Shown: positions 33,612 to 42,275 of the stretch, in pieces | Layout of the letters: the number at the start of each line of letters is the position of its first letter | Position numbering within the stretch: position 1 is the first letter of the stretch | DNA from: Pseudomonas sp. PA27(2017) | Lineage (GTDB): Bacteria > Pseudomonadota > Gammaproteobacteria > Pseudomonadales > Pseudomonadaceae | DNA length: 64,000 bases | NCBI RefSeq assembly: GCF_001945445.1 | Contig: NZ_MSXW01000052.1 | Coordinates: 46,464 to 110,463 of the forward strand | Direction: 5' to 3' | Position numbers and translations under genes: made by a program | The notes under the pieces: generated by a model | The model's database searches: none | Told to the model about the DNA's origin: nothing | Seen by the model: the letters and a program-made list of their open reading frames with translations, nothing else

Positions 33612-34661
33612 TCAAGCCCGCCGCAACTGCGGATTTTCGCTCTGCAGCCAGCGACGGAAGATCGGCTCGGCCAGGAACAGGACCAGGAACAGCCGCACTA
33701 CCTGCATGGCCGTTACCAGCGGGACTGCCAGTTGCAGAGTCTCGGCCGTGAGGCTCATCTCGGCGATGCCGCCGGGCATCATCCCCAGAGTCAGCGACTG
33801 GATATCCAACCCACTCGCCCAGCCCACCAGCACCGCGCCGACGAACGCCACCAGCATCATCACCAGCGTGGTGATCATCGTGCGCGCCAGGAACGACGGG
33901 GCGTAGCGGAAGAATGCGCGATTGAAGAAGCAGCCCAAGGCACTGCCGATCATCAGCTGGCCGACCTGGCTGGCGCCGGCTGGCAGCGTGCTGCTCAGGT
34001 CGAAGCCGATGCTGGCGGCGGCGCTGACCAGCAGCGGGCCGAACAGCCAGGGATTAGGCTGACGATAGCGCTGCAGCAGCCAGCCGGCCAACCCGGCCAC
34101 CGGCATGATCAGCGCCAGCCACGGCCAGTCCGCCTGAACGGCGTGCAGGTGAACGTCGCCATCGCCGAGCAGGAACTTGAACACCGCCGGCACCAACAGC
34201 ACCACCGCCACCACCCGCAGGCTCTGCGCCGCTGCTACGCGGGTCAGCTCGGCACCGTTACGGGCGCCGAGGTTGACCATCTCGCTGGAGCCGCCCGGCA
34301 TGCTGGAAAAGTACGCCGTGGCCATGGTTTCGCCGGTGCGGCGCATGAACCACACGCCGGCGATGCTGCTGAGCACGGTAATCAAGGCGCCGATGATGAT
34401 TGGCACCAGGTGCCCGGCGATTTGCGCGACCAGCGTCGGGGTGAAATGCAGGCCGATACCGATGCCGATGATCCACTGACCGAACTTGCGCCCGCCCGGC
34501 AGCGGCTGCAACTGCCAGGTACTGAAGCAGCGCACCAGGATCACTGCCACCAGCGAGCCGATCATCCAGGGCAGCGGCCAGCCGATATGGGTCGCGATCA
34601 CCGCGCCGAGGGCACCGACCAGCGGTGTTCCCAGGTGATTGATCCAGTGGGTCTTGAACAT
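33612..34661 (-). CDS. AbrB-family membrane permease
   Basis: A 349-residue inner-membrane protein made of two repeats of the AbrB/AmoA-like fold. Each repeat holds a GxPLPWMIGSLVA-type segment and a conserved SMPGGSSEM or GMMPGGIAEMS loop. About ten helices are predicted. The name refers to the family of putative ammonia-monooxygenase-like permeases, not to the AbrB DNA-binding protein. The transported compound is unknown. It is divergent from a GntR regulator across a region with a 10-bp direct repeat, which suggests specific regulation. Confidence 0.88.
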   Translation of the reverse strand: MFKTHWINHLGTPLVGALGAVIATHIGWPLPWMIGSLVAVILVRCFSTWQLQPLPGGRKFGQWIIGIGIGLHFTPTLVAQIAGHLVPIIIGALITVLSSIAGVWFMRRTGETMATAYFSSMPGGSSEMVNLGARNGAELTRVAAAQSLRVVAVVLLVPAVFKFLLGDGDVHLHAVQADWPWLALIMPVAGLAGWLLQRYRQPNPWLFGPLLVSAAASIGFDLSSTLPAGASQVGQLMIGSALGCFFNRAFFRYAPSFLARTMITTLVMMLVAFVGAVLVGWASGLDIQSLTLGMMPGGIAEMSLTAETLQLAVPLVTAMQVVRLFLVLFLAEPIFRRWLQSENPQLRRA

Positions 34662-34994
34662 TGCGTCCCCTTCGGTACGTGCACCAGCAGCCTGGTGATT
34701 GATCGAGTTCGAGGTGGTCGCGGAGAACGAAAGCCTTGCTTATTGGATGTCTTTTATCGCTACGTTGTTCACAGCCTGTCGAGCACAGCGGCATTCATTA
34801 TTGATTAATGCAACTGGCCTCGTGATTCGACGCCCACATTATTGATCTTTAGCGTCACAAAAAACAATTATAAGTTGAAAACCTCCTAGCCACCCGGCAT
34901 CTTTTCGTGGCCCCGATTACGTAGCAGAATGCAGCGCCTGCCGAGCCGATCGGCGCAGGCGCATCACCCCGGACAGGAATCGACGCTCACCGCC
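34662..34994. promoter_or_regulatory. Divergent regulatory region with direct repeats
   Basis: This 333-base gap between the permease and GntR genes is notably AT-rich in its middle. CATTATTGAT occurs twice, at 34796–34805 and 34837–34846, exactly 41 bases apart (about four helical turns). Repeated sites on one face of the helix suit binding by a GntR dimer pair. The regulator is inferred. Confidence 0.45.
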
Positions 34995-35933
34995 ATGGCC
35001 CAGGACAACACCCCTTCAGCGGTTCTCACTGCCCTGCAGAAACGCGTCGCCCGCGAGGTCATCGCCTACGTGCGCCGCGAGCGCCTGCCCATCGGCCATC
35101 ACCTGGTCGAGTCGCACCTGGCACACACGCTGAACACCTCACGCACCCCGGTGAAGTTCGTGCTCAATCACCTCGCCGAGCGCGGCATGCTCAAGCACGA
35201 TCGCAACCGCGGCTTCTTTCTCGCCCAGGCAGCCGACGAGCTCAACGAGCTGGTGCAGGAAATCGCCGAGGCCGAGGAGGATTCGGTGTATCGCCGCTTC
35301 GTCGCCCTGCGCCTGTCGCGGCAATTGCCCGAGCAGTTCACCGAGATCGAGCTGATGCGCCAGTTCGACGTGTCGCGGGCCGAGCTGCGTGCGGCGCTGT
35401 TGCGCATGCAGCAGGAAGGCTGGGCCGAACAGCGCAGCGGCCAGGGCTGGAAGATGCTGCCGGTAATCGACTCGATCGAGGCGTATGAGGAGAGCTTCGC
35501 CTTTCGCTCGATCATCGAGCCGGCCGGGCTGCTGTCGCCGACCTTCCAGGTCGATCGCGAACTGCTGGCCAGCTGCCGCAAGCAGCAGGCGTTCATCGCC
35601 GAGGGCGGTTACCTGAGCATGACCATCGAGGAGCTCTACGAAGCCAACTCGCGCTTCCACGAGATCATCGCCGGGTTCTCCGGCAACCGTTTTCTGCTGC
35701 AGTCGCTCAAGCGCCTGGATCGCCTGCGCCGCCTGGTCGAATACCGCGTGGACGTGTCCCGTGAACATCGCCGCGCCCAGGTCGAACAGCACCTGGAAAT
35801 CCTCGACTTGATCGAACAGGGCGACCGCCTCGCCGCCGCCGACCGCATGCGCGCGCACCTGGAAGGCGCGCGCCGCAAGAAGGTCGATGCCGCGCTGTTC
35901 GACAAATTACAGAACGGTTCCGGGCAAAGCTGA
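34995..35933 (+). CDS. GntR/FCD-family regulator with two winged helices
   Basis: About 312 residues from the ATG at 34995. The first winged helix (QKRVAREVIAYVRRERLPIGHHL … GMLKHDRNRGFFL, residues ~15–75) is followed by a second, similar one (QFTEIELMRQFDVSRAELRAALLRMQQEGWAEQ, ~110–155). An FCD-type all-helical effector domain follows, with NSRFHEIIAGFSGNRFL. Two tandem DNA-binding domains in one GntR protein are unusual. It most likely controls the divergent AbrB-type permease. Confidence 0.85.
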   Translation: MAQDNTPSAVLTALQKRVAREVIAYVRRERLPIGHHLVESHLAHTLNTSRTPVKFVLNHLAERGMLKHDRNRGFFLAQAADELNELVQEIAEAEEDSVYRRFVALRLSRQLPEQFTEIELMRQFDVSRAELRAALLRMQQEGWAEQRSGQGWKMLPVIDSIEAYEESFAFRSIIEPAGLLSPTFQVDRELLASCRKQQAFIAEGGYLSMTIEELYEANSRFHEIIAGFSGNRFLLQSLKRLDRLRRLVEYRVDVSREHRRAQVEQHLEILDLIEQGDRLAAADRMRAHLEGARRKKVDAALFDKLQNGSGQS

Positions 35934-35950
35934 TACCCGGCGCGGATTAC

Positions 35951-36541
35951 TCAGCGAACGGGCAGCGCCTCGCGCTGCTCGCGGGCGAAGGCCATCAGTT
36001 GCGGATAGAAGGCGCTGAAATCCTCGCTCAGCGACTCGTAGAGACGACGCAGATCGTCCAGCCCGCCGTCCAGCAGGCCAGGCCTCGACAGGCGCCGGGA
36101 CATGCCGGCGATCACCTGCCCAAGCACCTCGAACTCCTCATAGCTGCCTAGCCAGTCCTGGGCCGCCATGCGCGGCGCAATGTGCTGCAGGCTGCCGGGC
36201 AGCTGCGGCTCGGCGGCCAGCACTTGATAGACACGGTCGGTGAACCGCTGCAGCGGCTCATCGCTGTAGCGTTGCCAGTCGCGGGCCAGGCAATGATCGA
36301 AGAACAGGTCGAGAAAGATACCGGCCACGCGCCGACGCTCGGCCGGAAAGCGTGCCCGCGCCTGGGCCTGGAGCGGGTGGCTGTCGGTAAAGGCATCGAT
36401 GCGCCGGTGCAGCGCGATGCCCGCCTCGATGGCGGCCGGCCACTGCCCGGCCAGCGGGCCTTTGACGAAATCGCCATACAGGCTGCCAAGCAGTTCAGCC
36501 GGCGCATCGCCGCCCAGGTGAAGGTGAGCGAGGTAGTTCAT
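35951..36541 (-). CDS. Acyl carrier protein phosphodiesterase
   Basis: A 196-residue cytosolic enzyme that removes the phosphopantetheine group from holo-ACP. The family opening NYLAHLHLGGDAPAELLGSLYGDFVKG and the IALHRRIDAFTDSHP motif are clear; the His and Asp pairs bind the metal of this HD-related fold. Length is normal. It converges on the GntR gene. Confidence 0.9.
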   Translation of the reverse strand: MNYLAHLHLGGDAPAELLGSLYGDFVKGPLAGQWPAAIEAGIALHRRIDAFTDSHPLQAQARARFPAERRRVAGIFLDLFFDHCLARDWQRYSDEPLQRFTDRVYQVLAAEPQLPGSLQHIAPRMAAQDWLGSYEEFEVLGQVIAGMSRRLSRPGLLDGGLDDLRRLYESLSEDFSAFYPQLMAFAREQREALPVR

Positions 36542-36597
36542 CGCGCCAGCTTAAAGCCTCGCCCCGGCCACGGCGAGGGGCGCGCCATCATGCCGGT

Positions 36598-36633
36598 CGA
36601 TATGCACTATCTGCTTGAACGATCTGCATATCG
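36598..36633. promoter_or_regulatory. Putative ArsR operator
   Basis: CGATATGCA and its exact complement TGCATATCG are separated by 18 bases. Further CGATAT/CGATAC copies follow at 36642 and 36664, upstream of the ArsR start. Small regulators of this class bind such dyads. The assignment is based on symmetry and position only. Confidence 0.45.
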
Positions 36634-36699
36634 CCAAGTCTCGATATAAAGTTCGTCCCATCGCGATACGACGTTACAGGGCATTTGGCAGGAGACCCG

Positions 36700-37011
36700 A
36701 TGAGCAACGACGACATCGACCTCGACGACGTGATCAAGGCCCTGGCCCACCCGGTGCGCAGAGACATCCTGCGCTGGCTGAAGGAGCCGGAGGCGCACTT
36801 CGTGCAGCCCGACCACTCCTTCGACATTGGTGTATGCGCCGGCAAGTTCGATGAGCGTACGGGGCTCTCGCAATCCACGGTCTCCGCGCATCTGGCCACC
36901 TTGCAGCGCGCCGGCCTGGTGACCAGCCGCAAGGTCGGTCAGTGGAATTTCTTCAAGCGCAACGACGCGACCATCGAAGCCTTCATCGAGCGGATCACCC
37001 GTGAGCTCTGA
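36700..37011 (+). CDS. ArsR-family transcriptional regulator
   Basis: A 103-residue regulator from the ATG at 36700, preceded by AGGAGA. The winged helix is complete (IKALAHPVRRDILRWLKEPE … TGLSQSTVSAHLATLQRAGLVTSRKVGQWNFFKR). A cysteine at VCAGKF could take part in sensing, but the classic CVC metal site is absent, so the signal is more likely a reactive organic compound. The following gene is an Old Yellow Enzyme, suggesting a repressor–reductase pair. Confidence 0.88.
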   Translation: MSNDDIDLDDVIKALAHPVRRDILRWLKEPEAHFVQPDHSFDIGVCAGKFDERTGLSQSTVSAHLATLQRAGLVTSRKVGQWNFFKRNDATIEAFIERITREL

Positions 37012-37088
37012 GCTCGATGCCATCGCAAAACGACCTGTTCACCCCATTCAACAACCCTAACCGAGCGAATGATTCGAGGATCCTGGCA

Positions 37089-38138
37089 ATGACCACACTG
37101 TTCGACCCCATCAAGATCGGCGATCTGGAACTCGCCAACCGCGTCATCATGGCGCCCCTGACCCGCTGCCGTGCCGACGAAGGCCGCGTGCCCAATGCCC
37201 TGATGGCCGAGTATTACGTACAGCGCGCCTCCGCCGGCCTGATCATCAGCGAAGCCACGTCGGTCACGCCGATGGGCGTGGGCTACCCGAACACCCCCGG
37301 CATCTGGTCCGACGACCAGGTACGTGGCTGGAGCGGCGTGACCAAGGCCGTGCACGCCAACGGCGGCAAGATCGTCCTGCAACTGTGGCACGTGGGTCGC
37401 ATTTCCGACCCGGTCTACCTGGACGGCGAACTGCCGGTAGCCCCCAGCGCCATCAAGCCCGCCGGGCATGTCAGCCTGATCCGCCCGATGAAGGACTTCG
37501 TGACCCCGCGCGCTCTGGAAAGCGAAGAGATCGCCGACGTCATCGAAGCCTATCGCCAGGGCGCCGAGAACGCCAAGGCCGCCGGCTTCGACGGCGTGGA
37601 AATCCACGCGGCCAACGGTTATCTGATCGACCAGTTCCTACAGGACGGCACCAACAAGCGCACCGACAACTACGGCGGTAGCCTGGAAAACCGTGCCCGC
37701 CTGCTGCTGGAAATCACCGATGCGGTACTTGGCGTCTGGGAGCCGGGCCGTGTGGGCGTGCACCTGGCGCCACGAGCCGACAGCCACGACATGGGCGACT
37801 CCAACCGCACCGAAACCTTCACCTACGTGGCACGGGAGCTGGGCAAGCGCAACATCGCCTTCCTCTGCGCCCGCGAGCACGAGGCCGACGACAGCCTGTC
37901 GCCTGGCCTGAAAGAGGCGTTCGGCGGTGTGTTCATCGCCAACGAAGGCTTTACCAAGGATCAGGCCAACGCCTGGCTGGCCAGCGGCAAGGCTGACGCC
38001 GTAGCGTTCGGCGTGCCCTTCATCGCCAACCCTGACCTGCCCGAGCGCCTGCGCCAGGACGCGCCGCTGAACGAGCCGCACAAGGAAACCTTCTACGGTT
38101 CCGGCCCGGTCGGTTATATCGACTACCCGCGCCTGTAA
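37089..38138 (+). CDS. Old Yellow Enzyme, NemA/XenB-like alkene reductase
   Basis: A 349-residue FMN enzyme of the classical OYE group. It has TLFDPIKIGDLELANRVIMAPLTRCRA at the N-terminus, WHVGRIS, and the substrate-binding HAANGYLIDQFLQDGTNKRTDNYGG. The ATG at 37089 has GAGGA eight bases upstream. It reduces activated alkenes and nitro esters with NAD(P)H. It follows the ArsR gene by 77 bases and may be in the same transcript, repressed by it. The other OYE in this window (20248) is of a different subgroup. Confidence 0.93.
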   Translation: MTTLFDPIKIGDLELANRVIMAPLTRCRADEGRVPNALMAEYYVQRASAGLIISEATSVTPMGVGYPNTPGIWSDDQVRGWSGVTKAVHANGGKIVLQLWHVGRISDPVYLDGELPVAPSAIKPAGHVSLIRPMKDFVTPRALESEEIADVIEAYRQGAENAKAAGFDGVEIHAANGYLIDQFLQDGTNKRTDNYGGSLENRARLLLEITDAVLGVWEPGRVGVHLAPRADSHDMGDSNRTETFTYVARELGKRNIAFLCAREHEADDSLSPGLKEAFGGVFIANEGFTKDQANAWLASGKADAVAFGVPFIANPDLPERLRQDAPLNEPHKETFYGSGPVGYIDYPRL

Positions 38139-38150
38139 CGTTCCTGAGCG

Positions 38151-38190
38151 CCAACAAAAAGCCCGCGTTTTTACGCGGGCTTTTTGTTGG
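38151..38190. terminator. Bidirectional terminator
   Basis: A perfect 18-bp stem (CCAACAAAAAGCCCGCGT and its complement) with a TTTT loop. A tracts and T tracts on both sides let it serve both the OYE gene and the converging coiled-coil gene. Confidence 0.9.
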
Positions 38191-38223
38191 CTGGCGACTC
38201 TCCCGTCGCGCAGCAGATCGTCC

Positions 38224-39096
38224 TCACCGAGCGTCGATCTGCTGCTGCAGGTTCTGTATCTGCGCCTGCAGCGTGTTGACGCTACGGGTGGTCTGCGCAC
38301 GGAAGGCGTCGAACTCAGCGGTGCTGCCGGCATTGCTGCTGGCGGCCGGCCGGTTGTCGAGCTGGCTCTTGAGTACCAGCATGTCCTGCTCCAGGCGCTC
38401 GACCGCGGCGTTGGCGTTACCGGCCTTCTTCAGCGCCTCGACTTCGCCCGCCAGATTCTTGACCTGGGTGGCCAGCTTGCCGGCATCACCCTGGCTGCTC
38501 TTCAGCGAAGCCAGCTCGGTTTTCACAGCGGCCAGTTCGGTTTTCAGCGTGTCCTGACCGCTGCCCAGGGTCTTCAGGCTGTCGCCGTATTTGCCAGCGT
38601 CGCCCTGCTGGGTCTTGAGGTCGGCGATCAGTTGCTCGATACGCTTGTCCTGCCCGCTCTGCTGACCGCCAGCGGCTTGCTGCTGCTTGCTCAGCTCGTT
38701 CAGCTTGTTCTCCAGTTGACGCACTTGCAGTTTCAGCGCTTCGCTGCCGCTGGTGGAGGTCGATTCGGCGGCGACTACCTTGCCGGAAATATCCTGAATG
38801 CGTCCGGCGGCTTCCTCGCTGATGCGCGCGAAGCTCTCCTGGGTGGCCACCAGTTGCTGCTCCATCAGGCTGATCTGCTGGAAGCTCCACCAGCCCAGGC
38901 CCGCCAGGGCGATGCTCAGGGCACCGACCAGCGCCCACAGTGGCCCGGTGCTGGCCGAGCGCGGCGCCTTGGCCTTGCGCGAGGTGCCGCCGGTACGGGC
39001 GTAGGGTTGCGGTTCGGGCTCGAAATCGTCCTGATCGCGGCGATCCGGTGTCAGGCTGGGTACGTCATCGAATTCGTCGTGGGCATCGTTACGCAT
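38224..39096 (-). CDS. Membrane-anchored coiled-coil protein
   Basis: The 290-residue protein starts at an ATG after AAGG. An acidic, proline-containing cytosolic segment (1–45) is followed by one transmembrane helix (GPLWALVGALSIALAGLGWW, about 50–72). A long, heptad-rich coiled coil follows, with repeated units such as GDAGKYGDSLKTLGSG and KTELAAVKTELASL. It should project from the inner membrane, probably into the periplasm. Related Pseudomonas proteins are sometimes labelled ATPase, but no nucleotide motif is present. Function unknown. Confidence 0.8.
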   Translation of the reverse strand: MRNDAHDEFDDVPSLTPDRRDQDDFEPEPQPYARTGGTSRKAKAPRSASTGPLWALVGALSIALAGLGWWSFQQISLMEQQLVATQESFARISEEAAGRIQDISGKVVAAESTSTSGSEALKLQVRQLENKLNELSKQQQAAGGQQSGQDKRIEQLIADLKTQQGDAGKYGDSLKTLGSGQDTLKTELAAVKTELASLKSSQGDAGKLATQVKNLAGEVEALKKAGNANAAVERLEQDMLVLKSQLDNRPAASSNAGSTAEFDAFRAQTTRSVNTLQAQIQNLQQQIDAR

Positions 39097-39266
39097 GTGG
39101 GGACCTTGAGAAAACCACGGTGGAGGCAAGTGCCGCGCAGTATACCGATTCACGGCTGGCGCTTGGGTGTCGTAGTGCCAGTAATCGACGTCTCGCGACG
39201 GCCTGCATTGGGCACAGAGACCCACGTTGGGCGACTCGGGTTCCGCGATGGCCCTGGTTCAGGGCA

Positions 39267-40253
39267 CTAGCCTTGCGCCCGCCACCATCTACAGAATTCG
39301 TCCAGCGCCGGCCACAGGCCATGGCTCGCCTGGTAGTCCAGATGCTCACGGGCCTGGCTGATGTCCAGGGAGAAGTCGCGGCTCATCACGTCCACTGCCA
39401 GTCGGGTCAGCGCTGGCTCAGGGCGACCGGGCAGGAGGCTGCAGACGCCTTCGCTGGCGACGGCCAGGCTGCGCGCCAGAGCCACCGGGACGTGACGGGT
39501 GACCTGCGGCAACTCCAGCTGCCGTAGCACGTAGTTGACCACGTCCCAGAGCGGCAGCGGCGCGCCATTGCTGACGTTATAGGCCTTGCCGAGCGCCGGC
39601 CCGGCAGCCAGCAAGGCGCCGAACAGCGCATCGTTGAGGTTGTGCACGCTGGTGAAATCGACCTTGTTGAGGCCGTTGCCGATGATCGCCAGGCGGCCCT
39701 TGCGCTGCAGGGCGATCATCCGCGGAAAGATGCTCACGTCGCCCGCCCCGGTGACGAAGCGCGGACGCAGCGCCAGCACCTCCAGGCCAAACTCCTGGGC
39801 GCCGAACAGGCGCTGCTCGGCGAGGAACTTGGTGCGCGCGTAATGGTTGGCAAACCGCTTGGGCACCTGTTCTTCGCGCAGGCCTACATGATCGCGGCCA
39901 TCGAAATAGATCGACGGCGAGGACAGGTGCACCAGGCGGCGTACCCCGCGCTTGAGGCAGGCCTCGATGACGTTCTCGGTGAGCACCACGTTGCCCTGAT
40001 GGAAATACTCGTAGCGCCCCCATACCCCCACTGCGCCGGCGCAGTGCACCACTGCTTCAACGTCGCTGCACAGCGACAGTGCCAGCTCGGGATCGGCCAG
40101 GTCGCCGGGCATGAACTGCGCCCCGCGGCGGATCAGGTGCTCGAATGCCTCCTCGCGGCGACCAGTGACGCGTACGTCCAGGCCCTGCTCGAGGGCGAAC
40201 CGCGCGAAGCGCCCGCCAATGAACCCGCTTGCTCCGGTGACCAAAATCTTCAT
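39267..40253 (-). CDS. NAD(P)-dependent epimerase/dehydratase (extended SDR)
   Basis: A 328-residue extended SDR. The cofactor motif is TGASGFIG, the active site has a Ser in LVHLSSPS and YARTK, and the C-terminal half binds the substrate. The sequence is most like the 3-beta-hydroxysteroid dehydrogenase/sugar-nucleotide epimerase branch. The ATG at 40253 has GGAGG upstream. No sugar or sterol genes are adjacent, so the substrate is open. Confidence 0.87.
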   Translation of the reverse strand: MKILVTGASGFIGGRFARFALEQGLDVRVTGRREEAFEHLIRRGAQFMPGDLADPELALSLCSDVEAVVHCAGAVGVWGRYEYFHQGNVVLTENVIEACLKRGVRRLVHLSSPSIYFDGRDHVGLREEQVPKRFANHYARTKFLAEQRLFGAQEFGLEVLALRPRFVTGAGDVSIFPRMIALQRKGRLAIIGNGLNKVDFTSVHNLNDALFGALLAAGPALGKAYNVSNGAPLPLWDVVNYVLRQLELPQVTRHVPVALARSLAVASEGVCSLLPGRPEPALTRLAVDVMSRDFSLDISQAREHLDYQASHGLWPALDEFCRWWRAQG

Positions 40254-40314
40254 CACGCCCTCCGCCCGCTGCTGCGCGCACTATAAGGCGTTGTGCGGAT
40301 CGCGGCAGCTTTGC

Positions 40315-41208
40315 TCACACCAGCGGCACCAGATAATCACCGGCATGGCGTTGCAGGTGCCGGGTGAGCTGGTCGAGCAGGTCACCGCCGTTGCGCCAGT
40401 GGTGCCAGTAAAGCGGCACGTCGATGGGCCGGCCGGGGAGCAGCTCGACCAGTTCGCCACGGGCCATCGCCTCGGTCATCTGCGGCTCGGGCACCATGCC
40501 CCAGCCCAGCCCTTCGGCGGTCAGGCGCACGAAGCCTTCGGAGGACGGGCACAGGTGATGCAGGAAGCTGCCCGACAAGCCGAGTTCGTCGAGATAACGG
40601 TGCTGCAACTGGTCATCCGGGCCGAACACGATGGCTGGCACCTGGCCGATGCAGGCGGCGCTCACGCCGCCTGCAAAGTGCCGGGCGATGAACGCCGGGC
40701 TGGCCATGGCCCGATAACGCATGGCCCCCAATGCCAGGCTGCGCGCACCGGATACCGGGCGTTCCGCCGCGCACACGCAGGCGGCCACGTCACCGGCACG
40801 CATGCGCTTGAGGCCGACTTCCTGATCCTCGACCACCAGTTCCAGCAACACCCGGTGGCTGGCGCAGAAGTCCGCGACGGCCTCTGCCCACCAGGTCGCC
40901 AGGCTGTCGGCATTGATGGCGATGCGCAGGCGCTGGGTTTCGCCGTCCGCTTCCAGGGCCGGCACCTGCTGCTGCAGGTCACGTTCGAGCAGGCGCACCT
41001 GCTGCACATGGTTGAGCAAACGCCGGCCGACATCGGTGGGCGTCGGCGGCGTGGCTCGCAGCAGCACCGGCTGACCGATGCGCGCCTCCAACAGCTTGAT
41101 GCGCTGGGACACGGCCGACTGCGACAAGCCCAGCACCTGGGCACCGCGTTCGAAACCGGCCTGTTCGACGACCGCCGCAAGGGCGGCCAGCAACTTGTAA
41201 TCGAGCAA
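40315..41208 (-). CDS. argP: LysR-family regulator ArgP
   Basis: A 297-residue regulator of the ArgP/LysG type: winged helix LDYKLLAALAAVVEQAGFERGAQVLGLSQSAVSQRIKLLE, then an effector domain. Genes of this group sit opposite a LysE/ArgO exporter, as here, and switch it on when lysine or arginine builds up. Spacing to the exporter start is about 120 bases. Confidence 0.88.
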   Translation of the reverse strand: MLDYKLLAALAAVVEQAGFERGAQVLGLSQSAVSQRIKLLEARIGQPVLLRATPPTPTDVGRRLLNHVQQVRLLERDLQQQVPALEADGETQRLRIAINADSLATWWAEAVADFCASHRVLLELVVEDQEVGLKRMRAGDVAACVCAAERPVSGARSLALGAMRYRAMASPAFIARHFAGGVSAACIGQVPAIVFGPDDQLQHRYLDELGLSGSFLHHLCPSSEGFVRLTAEGLGWGMVPEPQMTEAMARGELVELLPGRPIDVPLYWHHWRNGGDLLDQLTRHLQRHAGDYLVPLV

Positions 41209-41329
41209 TCGATTTTCCTAATGAGCGATCAGCACTATTGGTTTTTCTTATACAGCCTTGGCGCGCAGACTGATAGCCATCCCCACCCGCCCATCGCGCT
41301 CAATGCGTTCGCCTCCAAGGACTCTCACC

Positions 41330-41932
41330 ATGTGGCAGAGCTACACCAACGGCCTGGCGATCACCGCCGGCCTGATCATCGCCCTCGGCGCCCAGAATGC
41401 CTTCGTGCTCGCCCAGAGCCTGCGCCGCGAACATCACGTGCCTGTCGCACTGCTGTGCATCGTCTGCGACGCGCTGCTGATCAGCGCTGGCGTGTTCGGC
41501 CTGGCGACCCTGCTGCTACAGAGCGAATTGCTGCTCGGCATCGCCCGCTGGGGCGGCGCCGCGTTTCTGATCTGGTACGGCGCTCAGGCCCTGCGGCGTG
41601 CCTGCCGCCCCGCCGGGCTGCAAACCGAGACCGGTGCCTCGCGATCATTGCGCGCAGTGCTTCTGGCGACCCTGGCGGTGACCCTGCTCAACCCCCACGT
41701 ATACCTCGACACCGTACTGCTGATCGGCTCGCTCGGCGCTCAACAGCCAGTACCCTCGGCCTATGCGGCCGGCGCCGCCAGCGCGTCGATGCTGTGGTTC
41801 CTGTGCCTGGCCTTCGGCGCCGCCTGGCTCGCGCCCTGGCTGGCTCGCCCGCTGACCTGGCGGATCATCGATCTGGTGGTCGCGGCCATGATGTTCGCCA
41901 TCGCCTGGCAACTGATCGCCAGCCCGCTGTAA
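41330..41932 (+). CDS. LysE/ArgO-type amino-acid exporter
   Basis: A 200-residue inner-membrane protein with about six helices. The family start GLAITAGLIIALGAQNAFVLAQSLRR and the NPHVYLDTVLLIGSLG segment are diagnostic of LysE/ArgO exporters of basic amino acids. The ATG at 41330 follows AAGGA. It is divergent from argP, which presumably activates it. A hairpin without a T tract follows the stop codon. Confidence 0.92.
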   Translation: MWQSYTNGLAITAGLIIALGAQNAFVLAQSLRREHHVPVALLCIVCDALLISAGVFGLATLLLQSELLLGIARWGGAAFLIWYGAQALRRACRPAGLQTETGASRSLRAVLLATLAVTLLNPHVYLDTVLLIGSLGAQQPVPSAYAAGAASASMLWFLCLAFGAAWLAPWLARPLTWRIIDLVVAAMMFAIAWQLIASPL

Positions 41933-41947
41933 CGCCGGCATCACGGC

Positions 41948-41971
41948 GGCCCCAGCTGTTATGCTGGGGCC
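41948..41971 (+). terminator. GC-rich hairpin, possible terminator
   Basis: A perfect 9-bp stem GGCCCCAGC / GCTGGGGCC with a TGTTAT loop lies 15 bases after the exporter stop. No T tract follows, so termination would be weak or Rho-assisted. Confidence 0.45.
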
Positions 41972-41984
41972 CGCCTGACCCTAG

Positions 41985-42262
41985 GGTCTGTTGCCGTTTC
42001 AACGCGAGCCGCGTTGTCGCGAGAAATCTCGCCAGGCCGGGCGGCGATCCGCTAGGCGGAGGACGCAGGGAATGGTTGTTCCCTTGCCAAGTCCTCCAAC
42101 GACGCATGGCGAGATTTCCCGCACAACCCGAAGGGCCGGGCCCGTTTTGTCGCGATGCTGCGTTTCTCGCCGGCTCATTTAGCCCGCTAAACTTCGCGGC
42201 TCGTGCCTTGCCTTGCGGCAAAACGGGCTCCGGCGCGGCCGTGCGTGAAACAGCAACAGACC
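41985..42262. mobile_element. IS5-type MITE with CTAG target duplication
   Basis: A 278-base non-coding element. Its ends are GGTCTGTTGC and GCAACAGACC, with homology continuing inward (GTTTCA) after one mismatch. Both ends are flanked by CTAG (41981–41984 and 42263–42266), the C(A/T)(A/T)G-type duplication made by the IS5 group of the IS5 family. The interior holds further inverted segments (GCGAGAAATCTCGCC and GGCGAGATTTCCCGC) and could fold strongly. No transposase is present, so it would move in trans. Termini and duplication are seen; the family is inferred. Confidence 0.75.
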
Positions 42263-42275
42263 CTAGGGAGCAGCA

